Assembly (NCBI RefSeq): GCF_900106095.1
Contig: NZ_FNUD01000002.1
Coordinates: 4,051,501 to 4,115,500 of the forward strand
Reading direction: 5' to 3'
Source: Pseudomonas deceptionensis
GTDB lineage: Bacteria; Pseudomonadota; Gammaproteobacteria; Pseudomonadales; Pseudomonadaceae
Length of the DNA stretch: 64,000 bases
How positions within the stretch are numbered: the stretch's first letter is position 1; each line of letters opens with the position of its first letter. The notes below the pieces were generated by a model. That model ran no database searches, was not told where the DNA came from, and worked only from the letters and a program-made list of their open reading frames with translations. Made by a program: the position numbers and the translations under genes. This document shows, one piece after another, positions 19,576 to 30,506 of this stretch.

Positions 19576-19664
19576 CTAGCAAGGGTTGTCGTTGTTCACC
19601 AGCTTCGCGATTTCCATACTGCGCCCAACAAGAAATCCAAAAAAAGCGCTGTACGGAGATACCC

Positions 19665-21323
19665 ATGAGTTCTGCACCCACTGCTTCCCCCTTGGACCTG
19701 AGCACCGATATCGCCATTGTCGGGGCTGGCCCTGTAGGGCTGATGATCGCCAATTACCTGGGCCAATGTGGTGTAAACGTCACCTTGGTGGAAAAGCTCG
19801 ACAGCCTGATCGACTACCCGCGCGCCATTGGCCTGGACGACGAAAGCCTGCGCACATTCCAGGCCGTCGGCCTTGCCGATAACGTGCTGCCGCACACCAC
19901 GCCCTGGCATGCGATGCGTTTCATGACGCCCAAAGGTCGCTGCTTTGCAGATATCCAGCCCAAGACCGATGAGTTCGGCTGGTCCCGCCGCAACGCCTTT
20001 ATCCAGCCCTTGGCAGACCGCGTGCTGTTCGAAGGCCTGCAACGCTTTGACAACGTCAAGGTGCTGTTCGGCCGCGAACTCGAAGGCTTCGAGCAAAGCG
20101 ACAGCGGCGTGCAACTCACACTTAAAAACGCCGAGGGCCGCAGCGAGCGCTTGCAGGCCAAATACCTGATTGGCTGCGATGGCGGCAACAGCCTGGTGCG
20201 CCGCAGCCTGGACATCAGTTTTGAAGGTAAAACCGCGCCCAATCAGTGGATCGTGGTGGATATCGCCAACGACCCGCTCAGCACGCCCCATGTGTACCTG
20301 TGCTGCGACCCGGTGCGCCCGTACGTGTCTGCTGCCCTGCCCCACGGCGTGCGCCGCTTTGAGTTTATGGTGATGCCCGGCGAGACCGAAGCCGAGCTGA
20401 GCAAGCCCGAAAACATGCGCAAGCTGCTGGCCAAGGTGCTGCCGGACCCTGACCGCATCGAGCTGATTCGCAGCCGCGTCTATACCCACAACGCCCGCCT
20501 CGCAGGCAGCTTCCGCCAGGGCCGGGTACTGCTGGCCGGGGATGCCGCGCATATCATGCCGGTCTGGCAGGGCCAGGGTTACAACAGCGGCATGCGCGAT
20601 GCCTCCAACCTGGCCTGGAAACTGTCACTGGTGATCAAGGGCCTGGCCAGTGACCGCCTGCTCGACAGCTATGAGCTGGAGCGCCGGGATCACGCCAAGG
20701 CCATGATCGACCTCTCGGTTCTGGCAGGCCACGTGCTGGCGCCACCCAAGCGCTGGCAGGGCACCCTGCGCGATGGCGTGTCGTGGTTGCTCAACTATGT
20801 GCCGCCGGTCAAACGCTACTTCGTCGAAATGCGCTTCAAGCCCATGCCGCAATACACCCGTGGCGCCCTGATCGTGCCGAGCGAAAAAGGCTCGCCGGTG
20901 GGCAAGATGTTCATTCAGCCCAAGGTGCTGACCGACGCCGGTGCAACCGTGCTCCTCGATGAAGTGATCGGCGAGAATTTCGCGATTATCGCTTGGGGCT
21001 GCGACCCGACCTGGGGCCTTACGGCGGCGCAGATTGCGCAATGGAAAACCCTGGGTACGCGGTTTATTCAAGTGCTGCCGGATGTCCAGCTCAGGGCCCC
21101 GAGCGACGCCGGCAACGACGTGATTCGCGTCGGCGACAGCAGTGGCCGCCTGCGCGAGTGGTTCGCTCGCGGCTCATCGTCCATTGCCCTGCTGCGCCCT
21201 GATCGCTTCCTCGCCGGGCTGGCCACACCACAAACCCTCGACAAGGCCTGCAATGAACTGGCCCTGGCGCTTAACGCGCAACCACACATCACGGTGGCGC
21301 CAGCCGTCAGCAAGGTGGCTTGA
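19665..21323 (+). CDS. mhpA: 3-(3-hydroxyphenyl)propionate hydroxylase
   Basis: 552 residues from the ATG at 19665, with GGAG 7 nt upstream; the frame extends to 19569 but without a better start. It is a class A FAD monooxygenase that adds a hydroxyl to 3-(3-hydroxyphenyl)propionate (or 3-hydroxycinnamate) to give the 2,3-dihydroxy product. FAD-binding motif [29 protein letters not shown] (about 14-42) and the second FAD motif [33 protein letters not shown] (about 288-320) are complete. First gene of the operon; mhpB follows after 1 bp. Confidence 0.95.
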   Translation: MSSAPTASPLDLSTDIAIVGAGPVGLMIANYLGQCGVNVTLVEKLDSLIDYPRAIGLDDESLRTFQAVGLADNVLPHTTPWHAMRFMTPKGRCFADIQPKTDEFGWSRRNAFIQPLADRVLFEGLQRFDNVKVLFGRELEGFEQSDSGVQLTLKNAEGRSERLQAKYLIGCDGGNSLVRRSLDISFEGKTAPNQWIVVDIANDPLSTPHVYLCCDPVRPYVSAALPHGVRRFEFMVMPGETEAELSKPENMRKLLAKVLPDPDRIELIRSRVYTHNARLAGSFRQGRVLLAGDAAHIMPVWQGQGYNSGMRDASNLAWKLSLVIKGLASDRLLDSYELERRDHAKAMIDLSVLAGHVLAPPKRWQGTLRDGVSWLLNYVPPVKRYFVEMRFKPMPQYTRGALIVPSEKGSPVGKMFIQPKVLTDAGATVLLDEVIGENFAIIAWGCDPTWGLTAAQIAQWKTLGTRFIQVLPDVQLRAPSDAGNDVIRVGDSSGRLREWFARGSSSIALLRPDRFLAGLATPQTLDKACNELALALNAQPHITVAPAVSKVA

Positions 21324-21324
21324 G

Positions 21325-22278
21325 ATGAACGCCTACTTGCACTGTTTGTCACACACGCCGCTGGTGGGCTACGTCGACCCGGCACCTGAAGTGCTGGCCG
21401 AAGTGGACAGCATGATCCGCGAAGCCCGCGAACGCATCGCCCGCTTCGACCCGCAACTGATCGTGCTCCTGGGGCCCGATCACTACAACGGCTTCTTCTA
21501 CGACGTCATGCCGCCTTTTTGCATTGGCATGGCTGCCGATGCCATCGGTGATTTCGACACGGCAGCCGGCCCCCTCGACGTGCCCAAAGCGCTGGCCGAA
21601 GCCTGCGCACAAGCGGTCATGGATGCCGGGATAGACACCGCCGTGTCCTATCGAATGCAAGTGGATCACGCCTTTGCCCAACCGCTGGAGCTGCTGCTGG
21701 GCGGGTTGCGCACCTGCCCGGTGATTCCGGTCTTCATCAATTCGGTGGCTGTGCCCCTGCCCGGTTTCAAGCGTGCGCGCTTGCTGGGTGAGGCCATCGG
21801 CCAATGGGCCAAGTCACTGGACCTGCGCGTGCTGTTTCTGGCGTCCGGAGGCCTGTCCCATCAGCCTCCAGTGCCCGAACTGGCCAAGGTCGATGCGCGC
21901 ATGGCCGACCGCTTGATGGGCAGCGGCCGCCAGTTGCCCGCCGATGAACGCGCCGCACGCCAGCAGCGGGTCATCGAGGCCGCCCGGCACTTCGTCGAAG
22001 ACCAGAACTCCCTGCATCCGCTCAATCCGGTCTGGGACCAACAGTTTCTCGACACGCTGGAGCAGGGTCGCTTGAGCGACCTCGATGCGCTGGGCAATGA
22101 CGCGCTGTCGGCGCTGGCCGGCAAGTCAACCCACGAGGTGAAAACCTGGGTCGCCGCGTTCGCAGCACTGTCCGCCTTTGGCCCTTACCAAACCGAAGGC
22201 CGCTACTACCGCCCGATTCCCGAATGGATCGCAGGCTTCGGCGCCCTTGGCGCACAGCCGCTGAACACCCCCCTTTGA
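21325..22278 (+). CDS. mhpB: 2,3-dihydroxyphenylpropionate 1,2-dioxygenase
   Basis: 317 residues of the LigB class III extradiol dioxygenase family, Fe(II)-dependent. It cleaves the ring of 2,3-dihydroxyphenylpropionate in the meta position. [19 protein letters not shown] is the family opening, and the histidines in [13 protein letters not shown] (about 50) and [14 protein letters not shown] (about 115) are the conserved metal and acid-base region. Start ATG at 21325 lies directly after the mhpA stop (TGAGATG). Confidence 0.95.
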   Translation: MNAYLHCLSHTPLVGYVDPAPEVLAEVDSMIREARERIARFDPQLIVLLGPDHYNGFFYDVMPPFCIGMAADAIGDFDTAAGPLDVPKALAEACAQAVMDAGIDTAVSYRMQVDHAFAQPLELLLGGLRTCPVIPVFINSVAVPLPGFKRARLLGEAIGQWAKSLDLRVLFLASGGLSHQPPVPELAKVDARMADRLMGSGRQLPADERAARQQRVIEAARHFVEDQNSLHPLNPVWDQQFLDTLEQGRLSDLDALGNDALSALAGKSTHEVKTWVAAFAALSAFGPYQTEGRYYRPIPEWIAGFGALGAQPLNTPL

Positions 22279-22295
22279 ATTCAAGGAACACTGCC

Positions 22296-23165
22296 ATGAC
22301 TGCCACTGCCAGCGTATTTACTGAAGCCTCGACCAGCCGCTTTGCCCGTATCAAGGAAGGCGACCTGGACCTGCAATTGCACTACAACGACGTCGGCCAG
22401 GGTGCCGAGACCGTGGTCATGCTCCACGGCTCCGGGCCCGGCGCCAGCGGCTGGGCCAACTTCAACCGCAACATCGAACCGTTGGTGACGGCCGGTTACC
22501 GGGTGATCCTGCTCGATTGCCCGGGCTGGGGCAAAAGTGACCCGGTGGTGAGCGAAGGCTCACGCTCGAACCTCAATGCTTCGGCGCTCAAAGGCCTGCT
22601 CGATGTGCTGGACCTTGACCGGGTACACATCATCGGCAACTCGATGGGTGCCCACAGCACCGTAGCCTTCGCTCTGGAAAACCCCGAGCGCATCGGCAAA
22701 CTGATCCTCATGGGCGGCGGCACCGGCGGCCCGAGCGCGTTTGTGCCCCAGCCCACCGAAGGCATCAAGCTGATCGGTGCGCTGTACCGCGAGCCGACCA
22801 TCGAGAACCTGAAAAAAATGATGAGCGTCTTCGTTTTCGACGCCAGCAGCCTGACCGAAGAACTGTTCCAGACCCGTCTGGATAACCTCCTGGCGCGCCG
22901 CGACCATCTGGAAAACTTCGTCAAAAGCAGCACCCTCAATCCCAAGCAGTTCCCCGACTTCAGCCATCGCCTGCACGAAATCAGCGCCGAAACCCTGCTG
23001 GTCTGGGGGCGCGAAGACCGCTTTGTGCCGATGGACACCGGCCTGCGCTTGCTGGCTGGCCTGCCTAAAGCGCAGTTGCACGTGTTCAACCGCTGCGGCC
23101 ACTGGGCGCAGTGGGAACACGCCGACACCTTCAACCGCATGGTGCTGGACTTCCTGACCCACTGA
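22296..23165 (+). CDS. mhpC: 2-hydroxy-6-oxonona-2,4-dienedioate hydrolase
   Basis: 289 residues, alpha/beta hydrolase. The nucleophile elbow GNSMGAHS (about 113), the acid in [10 protein letters not shown] (about 235) and the histidine in [11 protein letters not shown] (about 265) form the Ser-Asp-His triad. The oxyanion loop is [11 protein letters not shown]. It hydrolyses the ring-fission product to 2-hydroxypenta-2,4-dienoate and succinate (or fumarate). AAGGAA precedes the ATG at 22296; the stop overlaps mhpD by 1 bp. Confidence 0.95.
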   Translation: MTATASVFTEASTSRFARIKEGDLDLQLHYNDVGQGAETVVMLHGSGPGASGWANFNRNIEPLVTAGYRVILLDCPGWGKSDPVVSEGSRSNLNASALKGLLDVLDLDRVHIIGNSMGAHSTVAFALENPERIGKLILMGGGTGGPSAFVPQPTEGIKLIGALYREPTIENLKKMMSVFVFDASSLTEELFQTRLDNLLARRDHLENFVKSSTLNPKQFPDFSHRLHEISAETLLVWGREDRFVPMDTGLRLLAGLPKAQLHVFNRCGHWAQWEHADTFNRMVLDFLTH

Positions 23166-23986
23166 TGACCGAGACCGCCATGAATCCGACTCCCGAAACA
23201 CTGGCCCAACTGGCCGCCGACCTGCGTCACGCCGAAACTCACGGCAACGCCATCGCACCGCTGCGCGAGCTGATCGGTGAAGACAACGCGACAGCCGCCT
23301 ACACCATCCAGCAGCTCAATGTCGCCCACGGCGTCGCCAACGGGCGCCGGGTAGTGGGCCGAAAAATCGGCCTGACCAACCCCAAGGTGCAGGCGCAGCT
23401 GGGCGTGGACCAACCGGACTTCGGCACCCTGTTCGCCGACATGTGCTACGGCGACAACCAGACCGTGCCCATCGATCGCGTGTTGCAACCCAAGATCGAG
23501 GCGGAAATCGCCTTGATCCTCAAACATGACCTGCCCCACTCCGACACCACCTTCGACGAAGTCATGGCCGCCACCGGCTGGGTGGTCCCGGCCCTGGAAA
23601 TCGTCGGCAGCCGTGTGCAGCAGTGGAACATCCGCTTTGTCGACACGGTGGCCGACAACGCCTCCAGCGGCTGCTACGTACTCGGCGGCCCGGCCCGCCG
23701 CATCGAGGGGCTGGACTTGCGCAATGCGGGCATGCGCATGACCCGCAATGGTGAAGAGGTTTCCAGTGGCAGCGGCGCGCAATGCCTGGGCCATCCGCTC
23801 AATGCGGCCGTGTGGCTGGCTTGCACCATGGCGCGCCTGGGCAATCCGCTGCAAGCGGGCGACATCATCCTGACAGGCGCACTGGGGCCGATGGTGGCCG
23901 TGGCCGCCGGTGATCGTTTCGACGCGCATATCGAAGGCATCGGCAGTGTCGGTGTGGACTTCTCGCAACACAGCAGCGCCGAGTAA
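23165..23986 (+). CDS. mhpD: 2-keto-4-pentenoate hydratase
   Basis: 273 residues. It adds water to 2-hydroxypenta-2,4-dienoate to form 4-hydroxy-2-oxovalerate and needs a divalent metal. The family segments [29 protein letters not shown] (about 62-90), [11 protein letters not shown] (metal-binding glutamates) and [20 protein letters not shown] are all present. The start overlaps the mhpC stop (TGATG); the second ATG at 23180 is an alternative. Confidence 0.94.
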   Translation: MTETAMNPTPETLAQLAADLRHAETHGNAIAPLRELIGEDNATAAYTIQQLNVAHGVANGRRVVGRKIGLTNPKVQAQLGVDQPDFGTLFADMCYGDNQTVPIDRVLQPKIEAEIALILKHDLPHSDTTFDEVMAATGWVVPALEIVGSRVQQWNIRFVDTVADNASSGCYVLGGPARRIEGLDLRNAGMRMTRNGEEVSSGSGAQCLGHPLNAAVWLACTMARLGNPLQAGDIILTGALGPMVAVAAGDRFDAHIEGIGSVGVDFSQHSSAE

Positions 23987-24018
23987 TCGGCGACTTGCGT
24001 GCAAATGAGGCAACAATA

Positions 24019-24957
24019 ATGAACAAGAAACTCAAGGTCGCCATCATCGGCTCCGGCAATATCGGCACCGACCTGATGATCAAAATCCTGCGCAATGCCC
24101 GGCACCTGGAAATGGGCGCCATGGTCGGTATCGACCCCGCCTCCGACGGTCTGGCCCGTGCTGCCCGCATGGGTGTTGCAATCACCCACGAAGGGGTTGA
24201 AGGCCTGACGCGCATGGACGTGTTCAAGGACATCGACTTCGTGTTCGATGCCACCTCCGCCGGTGCCCATGTCAAGAACGACGCCTTTCTGCGCGCCATT
24301 AAACCCGGCATCCGCCTGATTGACCTCACCCCGGCTGCCATCGGCCCGTACTGTGTGCCGGTGGTCAATCTGGAGCAGAACCTCGACCAGCTCAACGTCA
24401 ATATGGTGACCTGCGGCGGGCAGGCGACCATTCCGATGGTCGCCGCCGTGTCCCGTGTGGCCAAGGTGCATTACGCCGAAATCGTCGCGTCGATTGCCAG
24501 CAAATCTGCCGGTCCGGGCACCCGCGCCAATATTGACGAGTTCACCGAAACCACCTCCAAGGCCATCGAAGTGATTGGCGGTGCAACCAAGGGCAAGGCG
24601 ATCATCGTGATGAACCCGGCCGAGCCGCCGCTGATGATGCGCGACACCGTTTTTGTGCTCAGCGAAGCGGCCGACCAGGCGCTGGTCGAAGCCTCCATCG
24701 TCGAAATGGCCGCCGCTGTGAACGCCTATGTGCCGGGCTATCGCCTCAAGCAGAGCGTGCAATTCGATGTGATCCCTGAAGACGCACCGCTCAACATTCC
24801 CGGACTGGGCAGGTTTTCCGGCCTCAAGACGTCGGTGTTTCTTGAAGTCGAAGGCGCCGCCCACTACTTGCCGGCCTACGCCGGAAATCTCGACATCATG
24901 ACCTCCGCAGCCTTGGCCACCGCCGAGCGCATGGCGCTGTCGATGCTCAACGCCTGA
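24019..24957 (+). CDS. mhpF: Acetaldehyde dehydrogenase (acylating)
   Basis: 312 residues. NAD-binding motif [18 protein letters not shown] (about 7-24); catalytic cysteine in [17 protein letters not shown] (about 130); [16 protein letters not shown] downstream. It converts acetaldehyde released by mhpE into acetyl-CoA, and in this family forms a channelling complex with the aldolase. It lies 32 bp after mhpD and 10 bp before mhpE. Confidence 0.95.
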   Translation: MNKKLKVAIIGSGNIGTDLMIKILRNARHLEMGAMVGIDPASDGLARAARMGVAITHEGVEGLTRMDVFKDIDFVFDATSAGAHVKNDAFLRAIKPGIRLIDLTPAAIGPYCVPVVNLEQNLDQLNVNMVTCGGQATIPMVAAVSRVAKVHYAEIVASIASKSAGPGTRANIDEFTETTSKAIEVIGGATKGKAIIVMNPAEPPLMMRDTVFVLSEAADQALVEASIVEMAAAVNAYVPGYRLKQSVQFDVIPEDAPLNIPGLGRFSGLKTSVFLEVEGAAHYLPAYAGNLDIMTSAALATAERMALSMLNA

Positions 24958-24967
24958 GGGGAAAACC

Positions 24968-25978
24968 ATGAACGGTAAAAAGATCTACATCAGCGACGTC
25001 ACCCTGCGCGACGGCAGCCACGCGGTGCGCCACCAGTATTCGTTGCAGAACGTGCAAGACATCGCCCGCGCCCTGGACAAGGCCCGCGTCGACGCCATCG
25101 AAGTGGCCCACGGTGACGGCCTTCAGGGTTCGAGCTTTAACTACGGTTTTGCCTCCCATACCGATCTGGAGTGGATCGAAGCGGCGGCGGACGTGATCAG
25201 CCACGCAAAAATCACCACCCTGCTGTTGCCCGGCATCGGTACGGTTCACGACCTCAAGGCCGCATACAACGCCGGGGCCCGGGTGGTGCGCATCGCCACC
25301 CATTGCACCGAAGCCGACGTATCGAAGCAGCACATCGAATATGCCCGCGAACTGGGCATGGACACCGTGGGCTTCCTGATGATGAGCCACATGATCCCGG
25401 CCGAGCAGCTGGCGGCCCAGGCCAAGCTGATGGAGAGCTACGGCGCGACCTGCGTGTACATGGCCGACTCGGGCGGAGCGATGAATATGCAGGACATTCG
25501 CGATCGCTTCCGTGCTTTCAAGGCCGTGCTCAAGCCTGAAACCGAAACCGGCATGCATGCTCATCACAACCTGTCGCTGGGCGTGGCCAACTCGATTACA
25601 GCGGTTGAAGAAGGCTGCGACCGGATCGACGCCAGCCTCGCGGGCATGGGCGCCGGGGCCGGTAATGCCCCGCTGGAAGTGTTTATCGCCGCCGCCGAGC
25701 GCCTGGGCTGGAACCACGGTACGGACCTTTACACGCTGATGGATGCGGCGGATGACATTGTTCGACCGTTGCAGGATCGCCCGGTGCGGGTCGACCGCGA
25801 GACCTTGGCGCTGGGTTATGCCGGCGTGTATTCGAGCTTCTTGCGCCACGCCGAAATCGCTGCGGCCAAGTACGGGCTCAAGACCCTGGACATCCTGGTC
25901 GAGCTGGGCAAACGGCGGATGGTGGGCGGTCAGGAAGACATGATCGTCGACGTGGCGCTGGACCTGCTCAAACGCTAA
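24968..25978 (+). CDS. mhpE: 4-hydroxy-2-oxovalerate aldolase
   Basis: 336 residues of the HMGL-like TIM-barrel family. It cleaves 4-hydroxy-2-oxovalerate to pyruvate and acetaldehyde. The metal and catalytic motif [14 protein letters not shown] is at about 9-22, the conserved MADSGGAMN follows at about 165, and the metal-binding [13 protein letters not shown] is at about 197. It is the last catabolic gene; a large REP-like hairpin separates it from the transporter. Confidence 0.95.
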   Translation: MNGKKIYISDVTLRDGSHAVRHQYSLQNVQDIARALDKARVDAIEVAHGDGLQGSSFNYGFASHTDLEWIEAAADVISHAKITTLLLPGIGTVHDLKAAYNAGARVVRIATHCTEADVSKQHIEYARELGMDTVGFLMMSHMIPAEQLAAQAKLMESYGATCVYMADSGGAMNMQDIRDRFRAFKAVLKPETETGMHAHHNLSLGVANSITAVEEGCDRIDASLAGMGAGAGNAPLEVFIAAAERLGWNHGTDLYTLMDAADDIVRPLQDRPVRVDRETLALGYAGVYSSFLRHAEIAAAKYGLKTLDILVELGKRRMVGGQEDMIVDVALDLLKR

Positions 25979-25983
25979 AGCCT

Positions 25984-26087
25984 CCTGTAGCCGCTGCCGC
26001 AGGCTGCGATCGAGCCCGAAAGGGTCGCGCTTGTCCTGGAGCGAAGGTCCCTCGGACCTTATCGCAGCCTGCGGCAGCGGCTACAGG
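25984..26087. repeat. REP-type hairpin with perfect 27-bp arms
   Basis: Arms 25984-26010 and 26061-26087 are exact reverse complements (CCTGTAGCCGCTGCCGCAGG...). A smaller GGTCC/GGACC hairpin sits in the loop. Lies between mhpE and the transporter gene and may stabilise or attenuate the transcript. Confidence 0.9.
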
Positions 26088-26139
26088 TCGTGCGCATCAG
26101 ACGCACCTATTCATAACAACAATAAAACGGGTACAGCCC

Positions 26140-27333
26140 ATGACTTCACTCAATCTGCAAATGGCCCGCACCATCGGCCTGTGTTTTCTCGTCGCCCTCA
26201 TGGAAGGCCTCGATCTACAGGCCGCAGGGATCGCGGCTCAAGGCATGGCTGCCGCGTTCGAACTGGATAAATTACACATGAGCTGGGTGTTCAGCGCCGG
26301 CATTTTCGGCCTGTTGCCCGGTGCGTTCGCGGGTGGATGGCTGGCTGACCGCATTGGCCGCAAACGGGTGCTGATGGCCTCGGTGGGGCTGTTCGGGGTG
26401 TTCTCCCTTGCCACCGCATTGGCCTGGGACTTTAACAGCCTGCTGGTCGCACGTTGCCTCACCGGCGTGGGCCTTGGCGCCGCCCTGCCCAACCTGATCG
26501 CTCTCACCAGCGAAGTGGCTGGCCCGCGCTTGCGCGGTACGGCGGTAAGCCTGATGTATTGCGGCGTACCTTTGGGCGCCGCGCTGGCCGCCATGATCGG
26601 CATCGCCGACCTGGCCGGTGGCTGGCAGGTGGTGTTCTACGTCGGCGGTGTGGTGCCGCTGCTGATCGTGCCGCTGCTGGGGCTCTACCTTCCCGAGTCG
26701 CAGCAGTTTCGCAACGTTCAGGGCGAGGCGCCCATCGGTGTGGTTCAGGGCCTGTTTCGCGATGGCGCGGCACTGCCGACTGCGCTGATCTGGGTCAGCT
26801 ATTTCTTCACCCTGATGGTGGTCTACATCCTGATCAACTGGCTGCCCAGCCTGGTGATCGGCCAAGGTTTCACCGGGCGCCAGGCCAGCTGGGTGATGCT
26901 CGCCCTGCAAATTGGCGCAGCGGCCGGCACCCTGTTTCTGGGCTGGATCATGGACCGCCTGCCCGCCTGGGCCCTGTCGGCGCTTATCTATATAGGCATC
27001 CTCGTGTCACTGACTGCCCTCGGGTTGGCCAGTCATTTGCCGGGCATGCTGGCAGCGGGCTTTATCGCCGGTTTCTTTGCCACCGGTGGCCAATGCGTGC
27101 TCTACGCCCTGGCGCCCCATTTCTATCGTCCCTCCATACGCGCTACGGGCGTGGGCAGCGCGGTGGCCATCGGTCGCCTCGGTGCCATGAGCGGCCCATT
27201 GGTGGCCGGCAAGATGCTCGCGCTGGGCACCGGCACCGCCGGGGTGATGCTGGCGGCGGCGCCGGGCATCGTGATCGCGGCCGTGGCCATGTTTTACCTG
27301 TCGGTGCGGCGCAACGCAGCAGCGCCGGACTGA
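26140..27333 (+). CDS. mhpT: MFS aromatic-acid permease (MhpT-like)
   Basis: 397 residues with 12 predicted helices; aromatic acid:H+ symporter (AAHS) family. FLVALMEGLDLQAAGIA in helix 1 corresponds to the conserved acidic motif of the family, and GGWLADRIGRKRVLM after helix 2 is the MFS signature. Position directly after mhpABCDFE, as in the enteric cluster, supports uptake of hydroxyphenylpropionate. It is 161 bp after mhpE with a hairpin in between. Confidence 0.88.
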   Translation: MTSLNLQMARTIGLCFLVALMEGLDLQAAGIAAQGMAAAFELDKLHMSWVFSAGIFGLLPGAFAGGWLADRIGRKRVLMASVGLFGVFSLATALAWDFNSLLVARCLTGVGLGAALPNLIALTSEVAGPRLRGTAVSLMYCGVPLGAALAAMIGIADLAGGWQVVFYVGGVVPLLIVPLLGLYLPESQQFRNVQGEAPIGVVQGLFRDGAALPTALIWVSYFFTLMVVYILINWLPSLVIGQGFTGRQASWVMLALQIGAAAGTLFLGWIMDRLPAWALSALIYIGILVSLTALGLASHLPGMLAAGFIAGFFATGGQCVLYALAPHFYRPSIRATGVGSAVAIGRLGAMSGPLVAGKMLALGTGTAGVMLAAAPGIVIAAVAMFYLSVRRNAAAPD

Positions 27334-27395
27334 CAACCTGCGCGTCGAAAGGCGCGCAGTGCTCCACCCCCAATAACAATAAAAGTGAACCCGCC

Positions 27396-28667
27396 ATGCT
27401 CAAGACTGTTCTTCGGGCGCTCAGCGCCTGCACCTGCGTTTTATCCATGGGCCCCGCCCTGGCCAGTGGTTTTATCGATGACAGCCACGCTGATCTGGTG
27501 ATGCGCAACTATTACTTCGATCGCAACTACGTCAATGCAACGCCCCAGGCTGCTGCCCGGGAATGGGCACAGGGGTTTATCCTCAACCTGCGCTCGGGCT
27601 ATACCGAAGGTCCGGTCGGGTTTGGCCTGGACGCCCAGGGTTTGCTCGGCGTGCGCCTGGACTCCTCGCGCGCACGCACCGGCACCGGCCTGCTGCCCTA
27701 CAACGCCACCACCCGCGAACCTGCCGATGAGTACTCGGAGCTGGGGCTGACAGCCAAGGCCCGCGCCTCGAAAAGCGAGCTGCAACTGGGCACCATCAGC
27801 ACCTTTTTGCCGATCGCATTCGCCAGCCCTACCCGCCTGCTGCCGCAAACGTTTCGCGGCGCGTATCTGAAGTCTCAGGACATTGACCAACTGACGCTGC
27901 ACGTCGGCTGGCTGGACCGCATCAACCTGCGCGACTCTACCGACTACCAGAAAATGTCGGTCGGCTCGCCCAATGGCCGCTTCAATGGGGCGGCCCAGTC
28001 GAACCGCTTCATGTTTATCGGCGGTGACTACGCCTGGTCACCGCACCTGACCCTCAAGTACTACCACGCTGAACTGGCGCAACTGTACCGCAAGGATTTT
28101 TACGGCCTTGTCGATAATCGACCGATGGGCCCCGGCAGCCTGAAAAGCGATTTCCGCCTTTTTGTCACTGGCGAAGACGGCGCAGCCAAAGCCGGAACGG
28201 TGGACAACCGCAATGCGGCGCTGATGCTGACCTACAGCCTGGGCGCCCATAAATTCGGCGCCGGTTACATGCAACTGACCGGCAAGACCGGCATGCCGTA
28301 TCTGTTTGGCACCGAACCGCTGGTGATCACCGAAGGCACCCTGAGTTCCGAGTTCCTGAACCCCAAGGAGCGCAGCTGGCAGGTGCGCTATGACTACAGC
28401 TTTGCCGGGATGGGCGCGCCGGGCCTCAACGGGATGCTGCGCTACGTGAGCGGTGACAATATCGAGCTGGCCCGATTCGGCGGCTCGAACCTGAGCGAGA
28501 GTGAAAAGGACATCGAGGTCTCGTACGTGCTGCAGAGCGGACCGCTCAAGGACCTCTCGCTGCGGTTGCGCAACGCCTGGTACCGCAACGATTTCACGGC
28601 ACAGGCCAGCCACCGGGATGACAACGAACTGCGGGTCAATATCGATTACACCTGGAAGCTGTGGTGA
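27396..28667 (+). CDS. OprD-family outer-membrane porin
   Basis: 423 residues from the ATG at 27396. Signal peptide about 1-24 (cleavage after ALA). The mature protein begins SGFIDDSHADLVMRNYYFDRNY, the standard OprD-family opening, and ends in an aromatic-rich strand VNIDYTWKLW. The family forms 18-strand channels for small carboxylates or basic amino acids. Placed 62 bp after the permease, it is probably the outer-membrane route for the same aromatic acids. The frame continues upstream across mhpT, but that part is a shadow. Confidence 0.92.
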   Translation: MLKTVLRALSACTCVLSMGPALASGFIDDSHADLVMRNYYFDRNYVNATPQAAAREWAQGFILNLRSGYTEGPVGFGLDAQGLLGVRLDSSRARTGTGLLPYNATTREPADEYSELGLTAKARASKSELQLGTISTFLPIAFASPTRLLPQTFRGAYLKSQDIDQLTLHVGWLDRINLRDSTDYQKMSVGSPNGRFNGAAQSNRFMFIGGDYAWSPHLTLKYYHAELAQLYRKDFYGLVDNRPMGPGSLKSDFRLFVTGEDGAAKAGTVDNRNAALMLTYSLGAHKFGAGYMQLTGKTGMPYLFGTEPLVITEGTLSSEFLNPKERSWQVRYDYSFAGMGAPGLNGMLRYVSGDNIELARFGGSNLSESEKDIEVSYVLQSGPLKDLSLRLRNAWYRNDFTAQASHRDDNELRVNIDYTWKLW

Positions 28668-28759
28668 CGATTTACGACAACAATTGCGACATGGGCTGGC
28701 TGAGCAGGCAGGACTTTAGATAAGCTCTGCCACCCCCATCAGCAACCAGCGGTAAGCGC

Positions 28760-30469
28760 ATGATTGAAGTCACCGAGGTTTCCATAGCCCAACTGCGCGC
28801 CGCGCTCGAATCCGGCCAAACCACGGCGGTCGAGCTGGTGCAGGCCTATCTCGCACGGATCGACGCCTACGACACCCCGCACACCCCTACCGCGCTCAAT
28901 GCGGTGGTGGTGCGCAACTCGCAGGTGCTGATCGAGGCTCAGGCATCCGACGCCCGCCGGGCCAAAGGGCAAACCCTGAGCCCGCTGGATGGTATCCCCT
29001 ACACGGCCAAGGACAGTTACCTGGTCAAGGGCCTGACCGCAGCGTCGGGCAGCCCGGCCTTCAAGGACCTGCTTGCCTGCCGCGATGCGTTCACCATCGA
29101 ACGGCTGCGCGGTGGCGGTGCGATCTGCCTGGGCAAAACCAACATGCCACCCATGGCCAACGGCGGGATGCAGCGCGGTGTTTATGGCCGTGCCGAAAGC
29201 CCGTACAACGCCGACTACCTCACGGCCCCCTTTGCTTCGGGTTCGTCCAACGGCGCAGGCACTGCCACGGCGGCGAGCTTCTCGGCATTCGGCCTGGCGG
29301 AAGAAACCTGGTCGAGCGGACGCGGCCCGGCCTCCAACAATGGCTTGTGTGCCTACACGCCTTCACGCGGTGTGATTTCGGTGCGCGGCAACTGGCCGCT
29401 GACGCCGACCATGGACGTGGTGGTGCCGTTTGCCCGAACCATGGCCGACCTGTTTGAAGTGCTTGATGTGGTGGTCGCGGACGACCCTGACACCCGCGGC
29501 GACCTGTGGCGGCTGCAACCCTGGGTGCCGATCCCCGACGCCAGCGCGGTTCGCCCCGAGTCTTATCTGGCACTGATTGCCAATGCCGACAGCCTGGTCG
29601 GCAAGCGTCTGGGTGTACCGCGTATGTACATCAATGCAGACCCGGATGCGGGCACCTCTGAATCGCCGGGTATTGGCGGGCCGACAGGGCAACGCATTAT
29701 CACCCGGGCCTCGGTGATCGACTTGTGGGAACAGGCGCGCAAGGCCCTTGAAGCGGCTGGCGCGCAGGTGATCGAAGTGGATTTCCCGCTGGTGTCCAAC
29801 TGCGAGGGTGATCGCCCGGGGGCACCGACGGTATTTACCCGGGGCCTGGTGTCCAAGGAGTTCATGCATCACGAGTTGTGGGACCTTTCAGCCTGGGCGT
29901 TCGATGACTTCCTGCAGGCCAACGGTGATCCCAAACTCAACCGCCTGGCCGACGTCAATGGCGACCTGATCTTCCCGCACGACCCTGGCACCCTGCCAAA
30001 CCGCGAAGATGATCTTGGTGCCGGCATGGACGAGTATGTGCGCATGGCCAAGCGCGGGATTACCCCGTGGGACCAGATCCCTACGCTGCAAGACGGCTTG
30101 CGCGGGCTTGAACAGACGCGCCGGATCGACCTTGAAGACTGGATGGACCGCCTGGGGCTCGATGCCGTGTTGTTCCCGACCGTGGCCGATGTAGGGCCGG
30201 CGGATGCGGATGTCAATCCGGTGTCTGCGGACATCGCCTGGAGCAATGGTGTGTGGGTGGCCAACGGCAACCTGGCCATTCGGCATTTGGGTGTGCCTAC
30301 GGTCACCGTGCCGATGGGCCTGATGGCGGACATCGGCATGCCGGTGGGGCTGACCTTTGCCGGGCGCGCCTATGATGATTCGACGTTGCTGCGCTTTGCT
30401 TCGGCGTTTGAGGCTACGGGCTCCAAGCGAGTAATTCCGCCGCGTACGCCGCCGTTGTCGGGCGGTTAA
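28760..30469 (+). CDS. Amidase (amidase-signature family)
   Basis: 569 residues. The catalytic lysine is in GIPYTAKDSY (about 79), the cis-serine in FASGSSNGAGTATAASF (about 156) and the nucleophile in EETWSSGRGPAS (about 178), which aligns with the usual DTGGSIRxPA but is diverged around the serine. Expected to hydrolyse an amide in the cytosol. No signal peptide is seen. It lies 92 bp after the porin and could belong to the same operon or be independent. Substrate unknown. Confidence 0.85.
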   Translation: MIEVTEVSIAQLRAALESGQTTAVELVQAYLARIDAYDTPHTPTALNAVVVRNSQVLIEAQASDARRAKGQTLSPLDGIPYTAKDSYLVKGLTAASGSPAFKDLLACRDAFTIERLRGGGAICLGKTNMPPMANGGMQRGVYGRAESPYNADYLTAPFASGSSNGAGTATAASFSAFGLAEETWSSGRGPASNNGLCAYTPSRGVISVRGNWPLTPTMDVVVPFARTMADLFEVLDVVVADDPDTRGDLWRLQPWVPIPDASAVRPESYLALIANADSLVGKRLGVPRMYINADPDAGTSESPGIGGPTGQRIITRASVIDLWEQARKALEAAGAQVIEVDFPLVSNCEGDRPGAPTVFTRGLVSKEFMHHELWDLSAWAFDDFLQANGDPKLNRLADVNGDLIFPHDPGTLPNREDDLGAGMDEYVRMAKRGITPWDQIPTLQDGLRGLEQTRRIDLEDWMDRLGLDAVLFPTVADVGPADADVNPVSADIAWSNGVWVANGNLAIRHLGVPTVTVPMGLMADIGMPVGLTFAGRAYDDSTLLRFASAFEATGSKRVIPPRTPPLSGG

Positions 30470-30506
30470 CAGAAAGATCTCGTCAGCGGTCACCACCTGA
30501 CCGCTC

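Noticed and set aside
22496..24969. Long minus-strand frames opposite mhpC, mhpD and mhpF
   Set aside because: They are antisense to well-supported genes, and their translations are His/Gly/Gln- or Arg/Ser-rich with no domain pattern.
26454..27395. In-frame extension of the OprD-type porin through the permease gene
   Set aside because: It is out of frame with, and overlaps, a well-supported MFS gene; the true start at 27396 begins a signal peptide.
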